A DNA stretch of 64,000 nucleotides from DATARH01 sp036489765 (GCA_036489765.1 DASXFE010000014.1:1-64000), one strand, 5' to 3'. Shown: positions 7,385 through 15,365, numbered from the stretch's first letter. Made by a program: numbers and translations. Notes: a model not told the origin generated them from the sequence alone.

Positions 7385-8311
7385 ATGGCGAGTGAACCTT
7401 TGATCGGCGGCGGCATCGGCAACGGCGCGTCCGCAGCGGCGGCGGTCAAGGACGTCACCACCGCCAACTTTATGGCTGAGGTGGTCGACGCGTCGTTTGA
7501 CACGCCGGTCATCGTCGATTTCTGGGCGCCGTGGTGCGGGCCCTGCAAGCAGTTGGGGCCGATCCTCGAGCGGGTGGTGCGCGGCGCCAACGGCGCGGTG
7601 CGCATGGTCAAGCTCAACATCGACGACAACCCCGAGATCGCGCAGCAGATGCGCATCCAGTCGATCCCGGCGGTCTATGCCTTCAAGGACGGGCGACCGG
7701 TCGACGGGTTTGTCGGCGCGGTGCCGGAGAGCCAGATCAAGGCCTTTGTCGACCGGCTCGGCGGCGGACGCGGCGGCCCCTCGCCGATCGACGAAGCGCT
7801 GGCGATGGCGAAGGAGCATGCGCATAACGGCGACCATGGCAGCGCCGGCGCGCTCTACGCGCAAATCCTCCAGCACGAGCCCGAGCACCCCGAGGCGATC
7901 GGCGGGATGGCGAAGGCCCTCGTCGCGGGCGGCGATCTCGCCAAGGCGCATCAGGCACTCGACCAGGCGCCAAAGGAGATCGCGAACCACGCCGAGATCA
8001 CCGCGGCCCGGGCCGCGCTCGACCTCGCCGAGCAGGCGCAGAAGGCAATGGGCGAATCCGGCAAGCTGCGCGCGCGCCTCGATGAAGATGCCGACGACCA
8101 CGACGCGCGGCTCGAGCTGGCGACGGCGCTTTTCGGCTCGGGCGACCGCGAAGGGGCGGTCGACGAGCTGTTGACGCTGTTCAAGCGCGACCGCGAATGG
8201 AACGAGCAGGCGGCACGCAAGCAGCTTGTCAAATTCTTCGAGGCGATGGGGCCGACCGACCCGCTGACCGTGTCTTCGCGGCGGCGGCTCTCGTCCATGA
8301 TGTTCTCATGA
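7385..8311 (+). CDS. Thioredoxin-domain co-chaperone of the YbbN/CnoX type with TPR-like C-terminus
   Basis: The N-terminal thioredoxin fold (about 20-120) carries WCGPCK with cysteines 51 and 54, unlike E. coli YbbN, whose motif is altered. The C-terminal half has helical tetratricopeptide-like repeats (about 130-300; HAHNGDHGSAGALYAQILQHEPEHPEAIGG). Proteins of this architecture protect substrates from oxidative aggregation and hand them to chaperones. ATG 7385 has GGGAG about 10 bp upstream; GTG 7379 is an alternative. It heads a tightly coupled operon: its stop overlaps the next start (ATGA, 8308-8311). Confidence 0.88.
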   Translation: MASEPLIGGGIGNGASAAAAVKDVTTANFMAEVVDASFDTPVIVDFWAPWCGPCKQLGPILERVVRGANGAVRMVKLNIDDNPEIAQQMRIQSIPAVYAFKDGRPVDGFVGAVPESQIKAFVDRLGGGRGGPSPIDEALAMAKEHAHNGDHGSAGALYAQILQHEPEHPEAIGGMAKALVAGGDLAKAHQALDQAPKEIANHAEITAARAALDLAEQAQKAMGESGKLRARLDEDADDHDARLELATALFGSGDREGAVDELLTLFKRDREWNEQAARKQLVKFFEAMGPTDPLTVSSRRRLSSMMFS

Positions 8312-8952
8312 GCGAAGCCCGGACGCTTCCGGACGTCATCCCGATCTTCCCGCTGACCGGCGTCCTGCTGCTGCCGCGCGGGCGGTTGCCGCTCAACATC
8401 TTCGAGCCGCGCTATCTCGCGATGACGCGCGACGCGCTCGGCGGCGAGCGGCTCATCGGCATGATCCAGCCGAGCGATCCCGGCGAGGGCGGGATGAACC
8501 CGGCGGTCTATCCGGTCGGCTGCGCCGGACGCATCACCACGTTTTCCGAGACCGACGACGGCCGCTATCTGATTACGCTGACCGGCGTCTCGCGGTTTCG
8601 AGTCCGCGAGGAACTGCCGCTGCTGTCGGGCTATCGCCGCGTCATCCCGGAGTGGAGCGCGTTTGCCGGCGACCTCGAACCCGGCGAGCCTCGTTTCGAC
8701 CGCGACAAGCTGGTCCACGAGCTGAAATCCTATTTCGGCCAGCGCCAGATCGAGGCCGATTGGAGCCTTATCGACAAGGCGCCGGGCGAGCACCTCGTGT
8801 CGTCGATCGCGATGCTGTGCCCGTTCGCGCCCAGCGAAAAGCAGGCGCTGCTCGAAGCCGCGGACCTCGACACGAGGGCCGAATTGCTGACCGCGCTCGT
8901 CAGCATGGCGTCGATCCCGGCGACCGCCGAGGGCGGCGCGAGCCGGCACTGA
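8308..8952 (+). CDS. LON peptidase substrate-binding (N-terminal) domain protein
   Basis: This 214-residue protein consists of the PUA-like Lon N domain only (IPIFPLTGVLLLPRGRLPLNIFEPRYLAM, then GCAGRITTFSETDDGRYLITLTGVSRFRV) with a helical tail. It lacks the ATPase and protease domains of Lon. Stand-alone versions are widespread in alphaproteobacteria next to the thioredoxin gene, as here. They are presumed to bind substrates or partners, but the function is not established. ATG 8308 overlaps the preceding stop. The next gene follows after 13 bp with a GGAGG ribosome site. Confidence 0.88.
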   Translation: MSEARTLPDVIPIFPLTGVLLLPRGRLPLNIFEPRYLAMTRDALGGERLIGMIQPSDPGEGGMNPAVYPVGCAGRITTFSETDDGRYLITLTGVSRFRVREELPLLSGYRRVIPEWSAFAGDLEPGEPRFDRDKLVHELKSYFGQRQIEADWSLIDKAPGEHLVSSIAMLCPFAPSEKQALLEAADLDTRAELLTALVSMASIPATAEGGASRH

Positions 8953-8965
8953 CCCGGAGGGCGCG

Positions 8966-9184
8966 ATGGAAGGACATGCCGAGATCGATCCACGGCTCCT
9001 CGAAATCCTCGTGTGCCCGCTGACCAAGGCGCCGCTGCGCTACGACCGCGAGGCGCAGGAGCTGATCAGCGACGAGGCCGGGCTCGCCTACCCGATTCGC
9101 GACGGGATCCCGATCATGCTGGTCGACGAGGCGCGCACACTCGGCGACGACGAAAAGCCGGCGAAGCGGCTGCCGGCCCCATGA
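8966..9184 (+). CDS. Trm112-family protein (YcaR-like)
   Basis: A 72-residue protein: DPRLLEILVCPLTKAPLRY, then LAYPIRDGIPIMLVDEAR, the signature of the small Trm112/UPF0434 family. Only one cysteine is present, so a full zinc site is unlikely. Eukaryotic Trm112 activates several methyltransferases; the bacterial role is not defined. It has a GGAGG site 7 bp before ATG 8966. Its stop overlaps the start of the DUF971 gene (ATGA, 9181-9184). Confidence 0.9.
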   Translation: MEGHAEIDPRLLEILVCPLTKAPLRYDREAQELISDEAGLAYPIRDGIPIMLVDEARTLGDDEKPAKRLPAP

Positions 9185-9567
9185 GCCAAAGCGAGAGTCG
9201 GAGCAAAACCGGCAGGCCCTGGCCGACCGATCTGCGGTTGCGCCGCGCCGCCAAGGAGCTCGACATCACCTTCGACGACGGCAAGCGGTTCACCTTGCCG
9301 GCGGAGTACCTGCGCGTCGAAAGCCCGTCCGCCGAGGTGCAGGGCCATAGCCCGGACCAGAAGGTCACCGTCGCCGGCCGCGCCCATGTCGGGATCATGG
9401 ATCTGGAGCCGGTCGGCAACTACGCGGTGCGGATCAAGTTCGACGACCTGCACGACACCGGCATCTTCACCTGGGACTACCTCTACCAGCTCGGCGTCGA
9501 GCACCCCAAGCGCTGGCGCGACTACCTCGCCGCCCTGGGGGAGAAGGGGCTGAAGCGAGAGCCGTAG
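9181..9567 (+). CDS. DUF971 (gamma-butyrobetaine hydroxylase N-terminal-like) protein
   Basis: A 128-residue single-domain protein. The region PTDLRLRRAAKELDITFDDG, the LPAEYLRVESPSAEVQGH segment and the ending GIFTWDYLYQLG are diagnostic of DUF971. The domain resembles the N-terminal, often zinc-binding, domain of gamma-butyrobetaine hydroxylase, but no oxygenase domain is attached. In bacteria it is often found near Fe-S or quality-control genes. It is the last gene of the four-gene operon and starts at ATG 9181 overlapping the Trm112 stop. Confidence 0.88.
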   Translation: MSQSESRSKTGRPWPTDLRLRRAAKELDITFDDGKRFTLPAEYLRVESPSAEVQGHSPDQKVTVAGRAHVGIMDLEPVGNYAVRIKFDDLHDTGIFTWDYLYQLGVEHPKRWRDYLAALGEKGLKREP

Positions 9568-9569
9568 GT

Positions 9570-9690
9570 AAGCCCCCATCCCAACTTTTCCCCGCTTGCG
9601 CGGGAAGGGGCTCGATGTGCTGGTTGCAGTGGTATCCCCTCCCCTGCGAAGCGGAGAGGGTTAGGGTGGGGATTCAGGGTCCCGCCCCGC
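9570..9690. repeat. Intergenic palindromic repeat segments
   Basis: Two G/C-rich hairpin-prone units, CCCCGCTTGCGCGGGAAGGGG and CCCCTCCCCTGCGAAGCGGAG (each abbreviated by its core), lie between convergent genes. They resemble the REP-like elements elsewhere in the window (17267, 31279, 40870). Confidence 0.5.
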
Positions 9691-9691
9691 C

Positions 9692-10903
9692 CTATCGGAA
9701 GCTCACCAGCGACCGTCGCTGCCGCCCGTCAGCATCGAAATTCGTTGGCTCGAGCCAGGCTTCGAAGGCGGCTTTCACCTTTGGCCACTCGCTGTCGAGG
9801 ATCGAGAACCAGGCGGTGTCGCGGTTGCGGCCTTTGGTGATCGTGGCCTGGCGGAAGAGGCCTTCGTACTGGAAGCCGTACCGCGCGGCGGCGGCGCGCG
9901 ACGGCAGGTTGAGGGCATCGCATTTCCACTCGTAGCGGCGATAGCCCAATTCGTCGAAGGCGCGGCGCATCAGGAGGTACATCGCTTCGGTCGCGGCCGG
10001 GCGGCGTTGCAGGCGCGGGCTGAACACGACGCCGGCCATCTCGATCGATCCGATTGCCGGCTGGATGTTGTTGTAGTTGCAGACGCCGACCGCCGCGCCC
10101 CTCCCGTCCCCGGCGGCCTTGTCGATGATCGCGTGGAACATCGGGTTGTCGCGACCGGCGACGGTCTCGACCCAGGCGCGGTAGTCGGCGAGCGCCGTGA
10201 ACGGGCCGTAGTTGAAATAGGTGAAGATACTGCCGCCCTGGTCGTCACTGTTGGCGGCGAAGAGGTCGGCGGCGTGGCGTTCAGAATCGAGCGGCTCGAC
10301 GCGGCAGAAGCGGCCGTCGAGCGGCGTCACCGGCGGGCGCGGGCGCGACGACCACCCCTCGACCGGCATCCCAATCCCCTGGCCGAACTCATTGGCACGC
10401 GAGGCAGGCGGCGCGCAGCGGGGGGTCTTCGGCGCATAGAGCGCGACATCGCCCCAACCGCGGGCCGCCTCTGCATTCGGCAGCACGGCGAGGCCGCGAT
10501 AGTTCATCGAGCGGTCCAGGCCGACCGTCTCCAGCCATGTGACGCCGGGCAGCGACCGATCGGGCGCGTCGCGGTCGAGGACGGCGAGGATCGCGCCGTC
10601 TGCGACGGCCGGCGCGAAGTCGAGGCCGGCGAAGAGATTGCGGCGGTAATAGCGGCGATCGACCAGCGGCACGAACGGGCCCATGCCGCGGCTCTTCCGG
10701 TAGAGGTCGTTTTCGAACACCGCGGCCGAGGCGATCGAGTACATCGCGAGCGACGGCGGCGGACCGTCATGCAGCGCCCGGAACCGCTGCGCCGACGAGA
10801 TGCCGGGCACCGCGACCATCGCCGCGAGATGGCCGAGATACCATTCGTCCCAGGCCAGGATGCTCGCAGGATCGGCGAGCCCGCTTTCGCTGGTGAAGAT
10901 CAT
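9692..10903 (-). CDS. Fusion: EthD/DUF4286-like N-terminal domain plus GNAT acetyltransferase
   Basis: A 403-residue protein. Residues 1-140 (SILAWDEWYLGHLAAMVAVPG, QRFRAL, ENDLYRKS) look like a ferredoxin-like EthD/DUF4286 domain. Residues about 180-400 (RPRPPVTPLDGRFCRVEPLDSER, GVCNYNNIQPAIGSIEMAGVVFSPRLQR, NLPSRAAAARYGFQYEGLFR) are a RimJ/RimL-type GNAT acetyltransferase that would use acetyl-CoA. The segment NEFGQGIG before the second domain looks like the usual N-terminus of a stand-alone GNAT, so two genes may have fused by loss of a stop. ATG 10903 overlaps the upstream MFS stop (ATGA), so the two are co-translated. The substrate is unknown. Confidence 0.8.
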   Translation of the reverse strand: MIFTSESGLADPASILAWDEWYLGHLAAMVAVPGISSAQRFRALHDGPPPSLAMYSIASAAVFENDLYRKSRGMGPFVPLVDRRYYRRNLFAGLDFAPAVADGAILAVLDRDAPDRSLPGVTWLETVGLDRSMNYRGLAVLPNAEAARGWGDVALYAPKTPRCAPPASRANEFGQGIGMPVEGWSSRPRPPVTPLDGRFCRVEPLDSERHAADLFAANSDDQGGSIFTYFNYGPFTALADYRAWVETVAGRDNPMFHAIIDKAAGDGRGAAVGVCNYNNIQPAIGSIEMAGVVFSPRLQRRPAATEAMYLLMRRAFDELGYRRYEWKCDALNLPSRAAAARYGFQYEGLFRQATITKGRNRDTAWFSILDSEWPKVKAAFEAWLEPTNFDADGRQRRSLVSFR

Positions 10904-12126
10904 TGGATGCCCTTGGTTTCCGGCATGAGGACCGAGAAAATCATCATGCCCACCGCGGCGATCCCGGCAAGGGTCAGAAACGCCGCCGCATATCCGTGCG
11001 TGACGACGACCAGCCTGGCAAGCGTCGTCGACAGCGCGGCGCCGACGCCTTGCGCCGCCTGGATCGCGCCGCGAGAAACGCTGAACCGCCCGGTGCCCCA
11101 GGTCAGGTCGGCAACGATCAGCGGAAACAGCGCGCCGAAAAGACCGGCGCCGACACCGTCGAGGAGCTGTACCGCGACGAGCCAGGCCGGGTCGTCCGAC
11201 AGCGTGTAAAGCACGCCGCGGATCGGCAGGATCAGGAATCCCACGAGGAACAAGGGCTTGCGGCCCCAGGCATCGGCCTTGCGCCCGACCAGCAGCGCCA
11301 TCGGCACCATGACGACCTGCGCCGCGAGGATGCACGCCGACATCGCCGCGGTGCCCTGGTTCTGGTCGCGCAGCGCCAGCTTCTGCCCGACCAGCGGCAG
11401 CATCGCCGCATTGGCGAGATGAAACAGCACGATGCAGACGGCGAAGACCAGCACGCGCCGATCGGCCGCGACGGCCGCGAGGCCGGAGGGTTGCCGAGGT
11501 GCGTCGCGGGCGCCGTCGACGAGGCCGCGCGCCCGGTCGTGGTCGATCGCGTTAGCGGGGATTGCGGCGATGGGCGCAAACGTCGCCAGCGCCAGGCCTC
11601 CGAGCAGGAAGAAGATCGCGGCAGGACCGAATTCATAAGCCGCGCCGCCCGCCAAGACCGCGGCGGCCGCATTGCCGGCATGATTGAACGCTTCATTCCG
11701 ACCGGTGCGGGCGGCAAAGTGGCGGTGGCCGACGATGCCGAGGCTGATCGCCCCGATCGCCGGGCCGAACACCGCACCCGCCGCGCCGACACCGGCCTGA
11801 GCAACCGCCATCGGCCAGAACCCGTCGACCGCCGGCAGCACCAGCGTTCCGGCCATCACCGCCAGCACCGCGGCCGCGACCAGCGCGCGTTTGGCCCAAA
11901 CCGCATCGACGAGCGCGCCGGCCGGGGTCTGCGCGACGATCCCGGCAACGCCGGCGATGGAGATGACGACGCCGATCTCGGCCTCGTTCCAATGCCGCAC
12001 CGTCAACAGATAAACCGCGAGATACGGGCCGAGCCCGCCGGCGACGTCGGCGAGGAAGAAGTTCAGCGCGTCGAGCGGCCTTTGGCCGGCCCGGTACGCA
12101 GGGACAGGAGCGGCAGGGGTGATCAC
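10900..12126 (-). CDS. MFS transporter
   Basis: A 408-residue membrane protein with about 12 hydrophobic segments. It has the MFS loop motif after helix 2 (QTPAGALVDAVWAKRALVA) and its partner in the second half (LLVGRKADAWGRKPLF). The opening PLDALNFFLADVAGGLGPYLAVYL is typical of a clade of putative exporters in proteobacteria. The start is GTG 12126 with no strong ribosome site visible. It overlaps the downstream EthD-GNAT gene, hinting that the acetyltransferase modifies or tolerates the same compound that is exported (inference). Confidence 0.88.
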   Translation of the reverse strand: MITPAAPVPAYRAGQRPLDALNFFLADVAGGLGPYLAVYLLTVRHWNEAEIGVVISIAGVAGIVAQTPAGALVDAVWAKRALVAAAVLAVMAGTLVLPAVDGFWPMAVAQAGVGAAGAVFGPAIGAISLGIVGHRHFAARTGRNEAFNHAGNAAAAVLAGGAAYEFGPAAIFFLLGGLALATFAPIAAIPANAIDHDRARGLVDGARDAPRQPSGLAAVAADRRVLVFAVCIVLFHLANAAMLPLVGQKLALRDQNQGTAAMSACILAAQVVMVPMALLVGRKADAWGRKPLFLVGFLILPIRGVLYTLSDDPAWLVAVQLLDGVGAGLFGALFPLIVADLTWGTGRFSVSRGAIQAAQGVGAALSTTLARLVVVTHGYAAAFLTLAGIAAVGMMIFSVLMPETKGIQ

Positions 12127-12165
12127 GATCGCGCCGAAAGCGCCGCCGCGACCGGCCGGTTCCGG

Positions 12166-13290
12166 CTACTTCTCGCGCAGGAGGAACTCGCGGCCGACCT
12201 TGACCATCGGCCTGCCGTCATAGGCGACGATGTCGGCGGTCGCGTAGGTTTCGGTCCACAGCTCGGGAAGGTAGGAGCCGGTGCCGATAACGTCGATCGG
12301 CGTCTGGGCGGCGGCCATCATCCGGCACTTGGCTGGGCCGAAGCCGGAGCTGGCGACGATCTTGACATTGGGAAACCCGGCCTCGTTAAGGACGAGCCGG
12401 AGCCGCCACAGCGCCGCGGCGGTGACGCCGGTGCCAACGAGGTAGCGCAGCTCCTCCTCGCTGCGGTAGCCGCGGATCGATTGCGGCGCATATTCGGCGA
12501 GGATCGCGTAGGAGCGGCCAAGGTCTAGCCCCTCGCAATAGCGCCCGCCGGGCGTGTCCATCCGCAATGACAGCCGCCCGGCCGCGGCCAGCTCCGGAAA
12601 ACGCCGGGCGCAGGCGACCGCGTCGGTCGTCTCCTGCCCGAAATAATCGATGAGGACCGTCAGGTTCTCGTCGGGAAAGGTCTCGTGGTACATCTCGGCC
12701 GCGCGCACGGTCGTGCCGGCATAGCCGATCAGGGCGTGCGGCATCGTGCCGAGCCCCTTGGGGATGCCGAAGAAATGCGCGGTTACATCGGTCGCGCAGC
12801 CGACGAACCCGACCGCATTCGCGACCTTTTTTGCATGGGCCGAGCCGACCGCCGCCGCGTACGCCATCATCGATTGCATGTCGGCGCCGGCGCAGTGACG
12901 CGCGTCCATCGCGAGGAACGCGACGCCGGGCAGATCCGAGCACATCGCCGAGGCGTTGTAGGCGGCGACGCAGGCCGGTCCGATCTTTTGCAGGAGCAAC
13001 GTTTCGAGATCGACGAGGTCATGGAACGGCCCGGTGATATACATCAGGGGCTCGCCGGCGCCGACCGCCTCGCCCTCCTCCCTCATCAGCTCGATGTCGA
13101 ACTTGACCCCGCGCGCCTTGGCCTGTTCCGTCAGGAACTCGACCGCGAGGCGCGGGGTCGAGATCACCGGGCGGCGCATGAACACCGCGTAGGTGGCGGC
13201 GCGATCGCCGAAATGCCCGACGATCGCCTTGGTCTTGAGGAAATAGCTGTCGGTGCGGGCCGCCAGCGCGCCCTCGTCCATCGCCGCCAC
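12166..13290 (-). CDS. pncB: Nicotinate phosphoribosyltransferase
   Basis: The enzyme makes nicotinate mononucleotide from nicotinate and PRPP in the NAD salvage pathway. The 374-residue protein has TDSYFLKT near the N-terminus, the LLLQKIGPACVAAYNA and DARHCAG segments, and the C-terminal phosphate-binding region IVASSGFGPAKC, all typical of the NAPRTase family. It is at the short end of the family range. GTG 13290 is preferred as start because AGGAG lies 6 bp upstream; ATG 13281 is too far. It follows the DAHP synthase gene closely and may be co-transcribed with it and so respond to the attenuator upstream. Confidence 0.9.
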   Translation of the reverse strand: MAAMDEGALAARTDSYFLKTKAIVGHFGDRAATYAVFMRRPVISTPRLAVEFLTEQAKARGVKFDIELMREEGEAVGAGEPLMYITGPFHDLVDLETLLLQKIGPACVAAYNASAMCSDLPGVAFLAMDARHCAGADMQSMMAYAAAVGSAHAKKVANAVGFVGCATDVTAHFFGIPKGLGTMPHALIGYAGTTVRAAEMYHETFPDENLTVLIDYFGQETTDAVACARRFPELAAAGRLSLRMDTPGGRYCEGLDLGRSYAILAEYAPQSIRGYRSEEELRYLVGTGVTAAALWRLRLVLNEAGFPNVKIVASSGFGPAKCRMMAAAQTPIDVIGTGSYLPELWTETYATADIVAYDGRPMVKVGREFLLREK

Positions 13291-13299
13291 CGCCGGCTC

Positions 13300-14691
13300 C
13301 TATTTCGCCGCCATCGCGCTTGGCCCCGGCAACCCCTTGCCTTGGCGCGCGCTCTTCAATGCCTCGGCGATCTCGAAGGCGAGCTCAAGCGACTGGCTGG
13401 CGTTAAGCCGCGGGTCGCAATGGGTCAGGTAGTTGGTGCTCAGGTGGTCTTCACTGATCCCCTGCGCCCCGCCGGTGCATTCGGTGACGTTCTGCCCGGT
13501 GAGCTCGAAATGTACCCCGCCGGCCTGCGTCCCCTCGGCCTGATGGACCGCGAAGGCGCCGTGCAGCTCCTTGAGGATGCGGTCGAAGTTGCGGGTCTTG
13601 AGCCCGTTCGCGGCGGTCGTCGTGTTGCCGTGCATCGGGTCGATGCACCAGACGACGTTGCGCCCTTCCCGCTTCACCGCGCGCAATAGGCACGGGAGCT
13701 TGTCGCCGACCTTGTCCCAGCCCATGCGGGTGATCAAGGTCAGGCGCCCGGGCTCGTTGGCCGGGTTGAGCCGGTCGATCAGCCGCAGCAGATCGTCGGG
13801 CTCGAGCGTCGGGCCGCACTTCATGCCGATCGGGTTCTTGATCCCGCGCATGAACTCGACATGGGCGCCGTCGAGCTGGCGGGTGCGATCGCCGATCCAC
13901 ACCAGATGCGCCGAGCAGTCGTAATCTTCGTCGGTCGTCGAGTCGACGCGGGTCAGCGCCTCCTCGTACGAGAGGAACAGCCCCTCATGCGCGGTATAGA
14001 ATTCGGTCTCGCGGATCTGCGGCGTCGTGTCGGAGTTGAGCCCGCACGCGGCCATGAAGTCGAGCGTCTCGGTGAGCCGGTCGGCGAGCGCCTTGTAGCG
14101 CGCCCCTTGCGGCGAGGCGGCGACGAAATCCTGGTTCCACGTGTGGACCCGATGGAGATCGGCATAGCCGCCCTGGGCGAAAGCGCGCAAGAGATTGAGC
14201 GTCGCGGCCGATTGGCTGTAGGCCTGGATCATCCGCTTCGGGTCGGGCTCGCGCCCCGCGGCGTCGAAATCGAGGCTGTTGATGATGTCGCCGCGATAGG
14301 ACGGCAGCGTCACGTCGCCTTGCTTTTCGACGTCGGACGAGCGCGGCTTGGCGAACTGCCCCGCTAGCCGCCCGACCTTCACCACCGGCACCCCGCCGCC
14401 AAAGGTCAGCACCACCGCCATCTGCAGCAGCACCTTGAACATGTCGCGGATGTTGTTGGGATGGAACTCGGCGAAGCTCTCGGCGCAATCGCCGCCCAAG
14501 AGCAGGAACGCCTTGCCTTCGGCGACGGCCGCGAGGCGCTCCTTCAAGCGCCGCGCCTCACCGGCGAAGACGAGCGGCGGATAGGTGCGCAGCGTATCCT
14601 CGACGCGGCGCAAGCCCGCTTCGTCGGAATACCCGGGAACCTGGCGGATCGGCCGGCCGCGCCAGCTCGTCTGTGACCAAACGTCGTTCAT
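13300..14691 (-). CDS. Class II 3-deoxy-7-phosphoheptulonate (DAHP) synthase
   Basis: The enzyme condenses phosphoenolpyruvate and erythrose 4-phosphate, the first step of aromatic amino acid synthesis. The sequence has the class II (AroAII, plant-like) landmarks: the opening WSQTSWRGRPIRQVPGY, LLLGGDCAESF, GMKCGPTL, WCIDPMHGNT and GGVHFELTGQNVTEC. At 463 residues it is full length. ATG 14691 is chosen because AAGGTGG lies 6 bp upstream and because an upstream mini-ORF stop overlaps it (ATGA). The in-frame GTG at 14751 has a poorly spaced ribosome site. A leader-peptide attenuator precedes the gene at 14811-14919. Confidence 0.95.
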   Translation of the reverse strand: MNDVWSQTSWRGRPIRQVPGYSDEAGLRRVEDTLRTYPPLVFAGEARRLKERLAAVAEGKAFLLLGGDCAESFAEFHPNNIRDMFKVLLQMAVVLTFGGGVPVVKVGRLAGQFAKPRSSDVEKQGDVTLPSYRGDIINSLDFDAAGREPDPKRMIQAYSQSAATLNLLRAFAQGGYADLHRVHTWNQDFVAASPQGARYKALADRLTETLDFMAACGLNSDTTPQIRETEFYTAHEGLFLSYEEALTRVDSTTDEDYDCSAHLVWIGDRTRQLDGAHVEFMRGIKNPIGMKCGPTLEPDDLLRLIDRLNPANEPGRLTLITRMGWDKVGDKLPCLLRAVKREGRNVVWCIDPMHGNTTTAANGLKTRNFDRILKELHGAFAVHQAEGTQAGGVHFELTGQNVTECTGGAQGISEDHLSTNYLTHCDPRLNASQSLELAFEIAEALKSARQGKGLPGPSAMAAK

Positions 14692-14744
14692 CGGGCACCA
14701 CCTTGGCGCAGGGCCTGCACCATGTCGAGAGTTGGGTTGAGCAT
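14688..14744 (-). CDS. 18-codon mini-ORF coupled to the DAHP synthase gene
   Basis: The ATG at 14744 has a strong GGAGGT site 5 bp upstream. The frame encodes 18 residues (MLNPTLDMVQALRQGGAR) and its TGA overlaps the ATG of the DAHP synthase (ATGA, 14688-14691). It lies after the attenuator hairpin. It may simply deliver ribosomes to the main gene by translational coupling. It has no aromatic residues, so it is not the sensing peptide. Whether it is translated is not known. Confidence 0.4.
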   Translation of the reverse strand: MLNPTLDMVQALRQGGAR

Positions 14745-14810
14745 CGGACACCTCCAGGTTGGAGGCCGTTCCACCTCTGGCGACATCGGGATTCCGGGAT
14801 CAAGAAACAC

Positions 14811-14835
14811 GAAAGCCGCCTCGGTGGGCGGCTTC
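14811..14835 (-). terminator. Attenuator terminator hairpin upstream of DAHP synthase
   Basis: On the minus strand AAGCCGCC, a six-base loop and GGCGGCTT form a perfect 8-bp stem, followed by the T-rich tail TCGTGTTTCTT. It lies between the leader peptide and the structural gene. The 5' arm GCCGCC (14827-14832) can instead pair with GGCGGC at the end of the leader (14861-14866), giving a competing antiterminator. Confidence 0.8.
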
Positions 14836-14856
14836 GGAAAAAACGCAAACGCGCTC

Positions 14857-14919
14857 CTAGGCCGCCGGACTGTACCGACGGTACCAAAATCGCGTGGAAA
14901 GGCGGGCTGTCTGCGTCAT
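14857..14919 (-). CDS. Aromatic leader peptide of the DAHP synthase attenuator
   Basis: A 20-codon ORF beginning M-T-Q-T-A-R-L-S and containing the run TRFWYRRYSP: Phe, Trp, Tyr, Arg, Arg, Tyr at codons 11-16 (14872-14889). Consecutive codons for all three aromatic amino acids upstream of the gene for the first aromatic-pathway enzyme are what a sensing leader peptide needs. The ATG lies only 9 bp after a -10 box, so the transcript would be leaderless or nearly so, as described for trpL of Sinorhizobium. If ribosomes stall on these codons, the segment 14861-14866 is freed to form the antiterminator. Confidence 0.82.
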   Translation of the reverse strand: MTQTARLSTRFWYRRYSPAA

Positions 14920-14928
14920 GGGGCACAC

Positions 14929-14957
14929 CATATAGCGGGATGCGGGGTGGGAGGCAA
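14929..14957 (-). promoter_or_regulatory. Promoter for the attenuator and DAHP synthase
   Basis: On the minus strand TTGCCT (14952-14957), a 17-bp spacer and TATATG (14929-14934) give four matches each to TTGACA and TATAAT. Expected initiation is about at the leader ATG (14919). Confidence 0.6.
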
Positions 14958-14969
14958 GGGGCTACGCAG

Positions 14970-15365
14970 TCAGTCTCGCGGAACGACGTGGGGCCGGAGC
15001 AGCGCGGCGAAGTCCTCTTCGGTGAACTGGTGCTCGATGAGCGCGACGACCGGCGCCTCCCAAGCCCCCGAATCGTCGAAGGACAGATCGTAGCCGTTCC
15101 GCCGAAGGGAAATGCCACATCGCCTCAAAGGCGGTGCGCTTGTTGCCCTGTTCAAAGACATGCGCCCGGGCAATCCCGGCCATCAGCGCCATAGCCAGGG
15201 CGACGATGTCCTCTTCCCCATAGGCAAAGGCATCGCGGGGGCGCGTCGGCGCGCTTCGGGGAAGCCGCGATCACGCAAGAAATGCGTTTCACCGGTCTCG
15301 TCTGCTTCCAACTTGTTGTACTGGATGACCGCCTCAACCGGCAGCCAGCAAGGTTCATTTGGCAA
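14970..15365 (-). pseudogene. doc: Doc/Fic-family death-on-curing toxin, frameshifted
   Basis: The Doc toxin is present in three pieces. NEPCWLPVEAVIQYNKLE... HFLRDRGF is in the first frame. AFAYGEEDIVALAMALMAGIARAHVFEQGNKRTAF, with the Fic motif (HVFEQGNKRTA) that modifies targets by phosphate or nucleotide transfer, is in the second. RRNGYDLSFDD... is back in the first. A one-base loss near 15255 and an extra C in the CCC run near 15108 explain the shifts. The apparent start is TTG 15363-15365. Unless the two indels are read errors, no active toxin is made. It sits just upstream of the DAHP synthase attenuator promoter. Confidence 0.8.

Noticed and set aside
10903..12528. 541-codon plus-strand open frame
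   Set aside because: Antisense to the MFS and nicotinate phosphoribosyltransferase genes, with no recognisable domain.
14700..14751. DAHP synthase starting at GTG 14751
   Set aside because: GGAGG lies almost against this GTG, whereas ATG 14691 has AAGGTGG at good spacing and matches the family start.
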